From Methanomassiliicoccales archaeon LGM-RCC1 (lineage in GTDB: Archaea; Thermoplasmatota; Thermoplasmata; Methanomassiliicoccales; Methanomethylophilaceae), in assembly GCA_030168575.1 (NCBI GenBank), contig CP115555.1:1240001-1304000 (forward strand): 64,000 bases of DNA, read 5' to 3'. Below, in pieces: positions 59,885-64,000 of the stretch. Within the stretch, counting starts at the first letter, position 1, and every line of letters starts with the position of its first letter. The translations under genes and the position numbers were made by a program. Under the pieces are notes generated by a model. That model worked only from the letters and a program-made list of their open reading frames with translations, had not been told where the DNA came from and did not search any database.

Positions 59885-60507
59885 TGTCCGCTGTCGTAGG
59901 TATCGTCGGATGCGGAGGGCTGGGAGTCAATGTCATAACGCAGCTCACCGCCGCAGGCGTCACACACTTCGTCCTGTGCGACCACCAGACGCCGGATGTC
60001 ACCAATCTCAACCGTCAGTTCATCTACAGCGCCGGAGACTTCAGGCCCAAATCCGTGATCTCAGCCGAGTGGATCCTCGCATTGAACCCGGGAGCGGAGA
60101 TACAGGCCAATTCGGAGCCTTTGACGGAGATCAACGGCAACCTCTTCGAGGGATGCGACATACTGGTCGATTGTCTTGATTCCTTCGAATCAAGGATGGT
60201 CCTATCCGATCTGGCATAGAAGATGAATGTACCTCTCGTTCACGGAGGTGTAAGCGGATTGACAGGGCAGATCGCCGTATGCATCCCCGGGAAGACCAAG
60301 AGCCTTCGCGATATGATAGGCACCATGAAGGATCAGGAGGGAACCGTTCCATCTGTTGGAGCGGCTGTTTCCGCAATAGCTTCTATGGAGGCGTTGGAAG
60401 TCCTGAAGATCATCTCGGGACTGGGAACCGATAACGAGGGCAAGCTGATAACCATCGACATGACAGACTGGTCCACAGATGTCGTCGATTTCAATGAGAA
60501 TTCCTGA
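59884..60507 (+). CDS. ThiF-like E1 enzyme with in-frame amber (likely pyrrolysine) codon
   Basis: Read through TAG 60217-60219 (codon 112) this is a 207-residue E1/ThiF-fold protein. The first part has IVGCGGLGVNVITQLTAAGV (4-23) and DVTNLNRQF (40-48); the part after TAG has PLVHGGVSGLTGQIAV, as in MoeB and ThiF. The two parts are one domain: the TAG falls in the helix before beta-strand PLV, where MoeB has DACVKLGKPLV, one position after its Cys. The lead part alone lacks half the fold. A short ACCTC/GAGGT hairpin lies 12 bases after TAG. The stop is TGA. Role is unknown; TcdA at 5640 is a separate paralogue. Confidence 0.75.
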
Positions 60508-60562
60508 TCATCGCGCACGCTGAAGCGCACGATTATCTATTAGCTTCTAGATACATCAGGAC

Positions 60563-61465
60563 ATGCAGCACATTATGACCGGAAAGGTCAAAGAAGTGTA
60601 CAAAGTGGACGATGACACGTTGGAGTTCGCATACACCAACAACATCTCCGTTTTCGACAAGATCATCCCCTCGCAGGTCCCCCACAAGGGTGAGACACTC
60701 TGCAGGACCGCGAAGTACTGGTTCACACTCCTGACGAAGGAAGGCATCAACAACCATTACATCAGCGAGCCCTCCCCCGACAGGATGAGGGTCAAGAGGG
60801 TCGACATCATCAGGGATTACAGCAAGATCAACGGTTCCACGACCAACTACCTGATCCCCCTCGAGGTCATCTGCAGGTACTATGCAGCAGGATCCCTCAT
60901 GGACAGGATCAAGGATGGAAAGGTCAAGGAGACCGATCTCGGATTCCCCGCAGGACACGTAGTGAAGGAGGGAGAGAAGCTCCCCAAACCCTTCATCGAG
61001 TGCACAACGAAGCTGGAGGCCCACGACGAGAACCTCACGGATGAGGAGGCCAAGAAGATGGCCGGACTCTCTGATGAGGAGTTCGAGGAGATCAAGAGGA
61101 CCGTCCTCAAGATCGATGCTATCATCGACAGGGAGTGCTCCAAGAGGGGACTCATCCACTGCGACGGAAAGAAGGAGTTCGCCTTCGACAAGAACAGGAA
61201 GCTGATGGTCATAGACACATTCGGAACATTGGACGAGGACCGCTGGTGGGACGCAGACGAGTACGCCAAGGGTAACATCGTGCAGCTCTCCAAGGAGTTC
61301 GTCCGCCAGTACTACCGCGAGACCGGTTACCACAAGGCTCTCTATGACGCACGTGCGAAAGGCGAGCCCGAACCGGACATCCCCGCTCTTCCTCAGGAGA
61401 TCGTCGACCGCGTGAGCAAGCTCTACGTCGACATGTTCGAGAGGATCACCGGCGAGAAGTTCTGA
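60563..61465 (+). CDS. purC: SAICAR synthetase
   Basis: PurC, 300 residues, joins aspartate to CAIR in purine synthesis. GKVKEVYKVDDD (N-terminal ATP-binding), SQVPHKGETLCRTAKYWF, RYYAAGSL and the VIDTFGTLDEDR metal-binding region are present. The length is of the longer archaeal form. It follows the ThiF-like gene by 55 bases and ends close to the convergent UPF0179 gene. Confidence 0.94.
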   Translation: MQHIMTGKVKEVYKVDDDTLEFAYTNNISVFDKIIPSQVPHKGETLCRTAKYWFTLLTKEGINNHYISEPSPDRMRVKRVDIIRDYSKINGSTTNYLIPLEVICRYYAAGSLMDRIKDGKVKETDLGFPAGHVVKEGEKLPKPFIECTTKLEAHDENLTDEEAKKMAGLSDEEFEEIKRTVLKIDAIIDRECSKRGLIHCDGKKEFAFDKNRKLMVIDTFGTLDEDRWWDADEYAKGNIVQLSKEFVRQYYRETGYHKALYDARAKGEPEPDIPALPQEIVDRVSKLYVDMFERITGEKF

Positions 61466-61894
61466 TCAGAAAAGATTGACCAAAACCAATTTCTCTCCCA
61501 GGGGACAGTCGAGGTCGCCGTTCACCTTCTGGACGACGTACTTCGTCCCCGGGACCTTACCTATCGGATGGCAGAGCGCATAGTTCTCGCATGACAGGTT
61601 CTTGCATTCGGATCCCTTGTACGTGATCTTGCTGCCCTCCATCGCCTGCCTCTTGCTGACTGTAGCCGGGGTGCATACCTTCTCCACTTCAACCGCGGTA
61701 ACCGAATCGCCGTCGAATTCGTGGCATTCATGCTCCTGGAGCCTGATGGAGACGACCTTGTATCTGGCGCCCTCCTCTAGGTTGAAACAGACCTTGTTGA
61801 ACTTGCATTCTGCGCATTCCTCCATGGGTCCGAGATAGTAGAATTCGGAATCCACGGTGGCATGATCCTTGCCGATCAGAGTGATCTGGGCCAT
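61466..61894 (-). CDS. UPF0179 protein
   Basis: A 142-residue UPF0179 protein, an archaeal family of unknown role with many cysteines: CAECKFNKVCF near residues 29-39, CTPAT, CKNLSCENYALCHP and a late DCPLG. The pattern suggests an iron-sulfur or zinc site. ATG 61894 was chosen since it overlaps the egsA stop by one base (TGATG). Confidence 0.85.
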   Translation of the reverse strand: MAQITLIGKDHATVDSEFYYLGPMEECAECKFNKVCFNLEEGARYKVVSIRLQEHECHEFDGDSVTAVEVEKVCTPATVSKRQAMEGSKITYKGSECKNLSCENYALCHPIGKVPGTKYVVQKVNGDLDCPLGEKLVLVNLF

Positions 61895-62952
61895 CAGATG
61901 ACCCCCGTTCTTATGCACACGTCCTCGACGACATCACGGGGAACACCCTTATCACCAAGGATGGTGAACCTGTCCTTGCGTATCTTGTGGGCATTGCACA
62001 CGGCATCTATGAACTCCTCATCCGAGAGGTTCAGTTCTGATGCCTTTGTTGGCGCTCCGATCTTCACAAGGGCATGCTTGAGCTCTTCCCAGTCTCCCTT
62101 CTGGAGATATGTGGTGATTATGGAAGCGACTCCGCACTGCTCACCGTGCATCGCCCTTCCGGGATACATCATGTCGATCGTGTGGGAGATCATGTGCTCG
62201 GAACCGCTGGTGGGCCTGGAACTTCCTGCTATGCACATTGAAATCCCCGATACGATGATGGGCTTGATCGCCAGCCAGACGCTCTCTTCCAGGTGAGGCC
62301 TGATGTAATCCGCGGCATCCATCATGGACTCGGCGGAGAACATTGCGAAGGAGTATGCGGATCTGCTGAAGGACTCATCCTTTAGGTTGTACGCAAGCTT
62401 CCAGTCGCGTAATGAACTGAAGTTGGACAGCACGTCCGCACATCCCGATGCGAGTGAGCGGTACGATGCCTTAGAAATGATGGAGGTGTCGGCGATGACC
62501 CCCATAGGGGATGCTCCAGCTATGGATTTGGAGCCCTTCTCGGATTTGATCGATGCCCTGTTTGACGCTATTCCGTCGTGGGCAGCAGAAGTCGGTATGC
62601 TGAGGAACGGGATGTTGAGCTGGAGCGACAGGATCTTCGCGATGTCGATCTTGCTTCCGCCTCCAACCGCAAGGATGAATGTCGAACCGTGCTCAAGGAT
62701 CTGATCCTTGGTAGATTCGATGTTCTCAGCGGTGGCGTTTCCAGTTATGCAGGTGTCGATGTCGTATCCGTCCAGATAGCTTCTCACAGCTTTCCCGGCG
62801 GCGATATCGGTGTTCTCTCCGGTAATGATGGTCCCTGTGGTCCCCGAGTGGATGTTGACGCAGATGTCCCTGACGCTGCTCAGCACGTCATGCCCTGCTA
62901 TCACATTGCGTGGGAACTCCACCATCTTGGCCTTCAAGAAGTCCTTTTCCAT
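61894..62952 (-). CDS. egsA: sn-glycerol-1-phosphate dehydrogenase
   Basis: EgsA, 352 residues, makes sn-glycerol 1-phosphate from dihydroxyacetone phosphate, the archaeal lipid backbone. AVGGGSKIDIAK (about residues 92-103) binds NAD(P); SIPTSAAHDGIAS is typical; metal ligands are in the SGSEHMISH and MHGEQCG segments. It is divergent from the FMN reductase gene, with a weak AT-rich promoter region at 62980-63010. Confidence 0.95.
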   Translation of the reverse strand: MEKDFLKAKMVEFPRNVIAGHDVLSSVRDICVNIHSGTTGTIITGENTDIAAGKAVRSYLDGYDIDTCITGNATAENIESTKDQILEHGSTFILAVGGGSKIDIAKILSLQLNIPFLSIPTSAAHDGIASNRASIKSEKGSKSIAGASPMGVIADTSIISKASYRSLASGCADVLSNFSSLRDWKLAYNLKDESFSRSAYSFAMFSAESMMDAADYIRPHLEESVWLAIKPIIVSGISMCIAGSSRPTSGSEHMISHTIDMMYPGRAMHGEQCGVASIITTYLQKGDWEELKHALVKIGAPTKASELNLSDEEFIDAVCNAHKIRKDRFTILGDKGVPRDVVEDVCIRTGVI

Positions 62953-63035
62953 CGATCCACCTATGTTTCAGGAAATGCCCACTAATCATAAAATGCTATG
63001 CCAGCCCTTAATATCGGAGAAGATGATGCAATACT

Positions 63036-63572
63036 ATGGCCAGAGTGTCTATAATCTGCGGTACAGCAGACAGGTCAGGGACCACGCATTCCATGTGCTT
63101 CCATGCTTCCAGATTCCTGAAGGGGAAGGGTTTCGATGTGGACATGCTGCTTCCTTCGGAGATGGACATCGGCCACTGCCGCGATTGCGACAGCTGCAGT
63201 TCCGGGGAATGCATAATCCAAGACGATATGGCCAGGATATATTCGTCGGTGTCTTCCGCGGATCTCCTGATTCTCGCGACACCTATCCATTTCAGCGGAC
63301 CATCGTCCATATTGAAGACCGTAATGGACCGCTTCCAGCCCTATTGGAGCAACAAGTCCCTGCCCCATCCGGAATACTGTCTTCTGATGATGTGCGGCGG
63401 TAGCGAGAATCCGGATTTTTCGATCACAGAGAAGATCGTCCGTGCATTCTGCATAACCATGGGCATGGAGCTGCTAGGAAATCTGGGGATCCCCCACACA
63501 GATAAGGGTGTGGAAGATCTGCAGGAGAAGGTCGAATCCTTCCTGAGGATCACAGAAGATATGGAGATATGA
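63036..63572 (+). CDS. NADPH-dependent FMN reductase-like flavoprotein
   Basis: A 178-residue flavodoxin-fold oxidoreductase. GTADRSGTTHSM (9-20) binds the FMN phosphate, CRDCDSCSSGECIIQDDM gives the cysteine-rich loop common in this family, and ATPIHFSGPSSILKTVMDR binds the ring. Substrate is unknown; such proteins reduce flavins, quinones or metal centres. It overlaps the convergent gene at 63550 by 23 bases. Confidence 0.82.
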   Translation: MARVSIICGTADRSGTTHSMCFHASRFLKGKGFDVDMLLPSEMDIGHCRDCDSCSSGECIIQDDMARIYSSVSSADLLILATPIHFSGPSSILKTVMDRFQPYWSNKSLPHPEYCLLMMCGGSENPDFSITEKIVRAFCITMGMELLGNLGIPHTDKGVEDLQEKVESFLRITEDMEI

Positions 63573-64000
63573 AGTTCTCGAATCCTTCCGGGCCGTTCGC
63601 TGAATCGATGAACGGGATCGTCGAAGGATAGTCCTCTGCGATCACTGACCATGTGTAGGCATCCAGGCTACGGTCGGTATCCAATACGCAGTTCTTGTAG
63701 AACCCTAATCCGACCAGCTTCTCGAGCACCTTCACCACATCACCTTTCTTCCCTCCGGGAAGCACGGCTTTGCCCTTATGGATGAACACCGTGGGGATAA
63801 CCGAATCGGAGACGTCGCAGATGTCCTTCAGCTCGTAATCCGATGCAACGAAATGGTACGGTGCGAAGACGAATTCGGCATCCTTGTTGAAAGCATCGAA
63901 CACATCCTCAACCGTCTCGATGTAGGTCATGAACCAAATCGGGGTGCCCTTGATCACGAGATGCTTCATCACCTTCTCTGAGAATTCGCGTACCTCGAAG
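63550..64000 (-). CDS. partial thioredoxin-like protein, unknown, 5' end outside window
   Basis: The frame runs unbroken to the right edge, so the first part of the gene lies outside; a GTG at 63972 is not needed as a start because the frame stays coding-like beyond it (FEVREFSEKV). At least 149 residues are visible. VIPTVFIHKGKAVLPGGKKGDVVKVLEKL resembles the end of a thioredoxin-type fold (a cis-proline VIPT and GG segment), split here as VIPTVFIHKGKAVLPG near the middle. The C-terminal part (DAYTWSVIAEDYPSTIPF) is unfamiliar. Function is not assignable. Confidence 0.55.
   Translation of the reverse strand, partial: FEVREFSEKVMKHLVIKGTPIWFMTYIETVEDVFDAFNKDAEFVFAPYHFVASDYELKDICDVSDSVIPTVFIHKGKAVLPGGKKGDVVKVLEKLVGLGFYKNCVLDTDRSLDAYTWSVIAEDYPSTIPFIDSANGPEGFENFISPYLL

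Noticed and set aside
1-64000. CRISPR arrays, insertion sequences, inteins, prophage or attachment sites.
   Set aside because: No spaced direct repeats, transposase or integrase genes, or terminal inverted repeats were seen; rtcB and other common intein hosts are uninterrupted.

Overview
The window comes from a methyl-reducing methanogenic archaeon of the order Methanomassiliicoccales, most like the gut and rumen Methanomethylophilaceae. This rests on combined evidence: a complete methyl-coenzyme M reductase operon (mcrBDGA) without mcrC inside it; mcrC placed instead beside atwA and a row of methanogenesis marker genes; two monomethylamine methyltransferase genes with in-frame amber codons; a pylT-pylS-pylB-pylC-pylD cluster; and a pyrrolysyl-tRNA synthetase of about 273 residues that lacks the N-terminal domain found in Methanosarcina. 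Archaeal housekeeping genes (archaeal-type MetK, FEN-1, RtcB, archaeal RNase P RNA, glycerol-1-phosphate dehydrogenase) fit. No gene for the C1-carrier branch is visible here.

Layout. 1-17.9 kb is mostly housekeeping: metK, an HTH-CBS regulator, RNase Z, rpe, fen, a TatD-like hydrolase, tcdA, ileS, a PUA protein, an HD hydrolase, rtcB with tRNA-His, argF, a RecJ-like DHH protein, an RNase H-fold protein and a metallophosphoesterase. 17.9-37 kb is a methanogenesis block: mtbA, a DUF169 gene, mcrBDGA plus DUF2098, a DUF4443/DUF2111 regulator divergent from atwA, then a tightly overlapping run atwA-mcrC-mmp3-mmp6-mmp5-mmp15-mmp17-mmp7-DUF123, and a 908-residue tandem GlcD-like flavoprotein. 37-43.5 kb is mixed: a DUF234 ATPase, a HAD phosphatase, the YcaO enzyme expected to thioamidate McrA, the RNase P RNA, a structured intergenic region, a CARF-like regulator, a TerB-flavin barrel fusion and a ferredoxin. 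43.5-55 kb is the methylamine and pyrrolysine block: an amber-containing coiled-coil gene, ramA, mtmB and mtmC on the minus strand, a second mtmB, tRNA-Pyl, pylSBCD and a paired SMR transporter. 55-64 kb holds hisGCHA, an HTH regulator, NMN adenylyltransferase, pncC, an amber-containing ThiF-like gene, purC, a UPF0179 gene, egsA, an FMN reductase and a partial gene at the right edge.

How it works together. MtmB moves the methyl group of monomethylamine to the corrinoid of MtmC; RamA reactivates that corrinoid; MtbA passes the methyl group to coenzyme M; MCR (activated by AtwA/McrC and modified by YcaO) releases methane. PylS, PylB, PylC, PylD and tRNA-Pyl supply the amber-encoded residue that MtmB needs. 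No confident gene in the window ends in TAG, while four carry an internal TAG in frame: both mtmB genes (codon 202 in each), a coiled-coil gene (codon 23) and a ThiF-like gene (codon 112). The last two are candidate new pyrrolysine proteins and are the most interesting items here, with a shared ATCCAACT element downstream of several TATA boxes and a structured, possibly switching RNA region upstream of the CARF gene.
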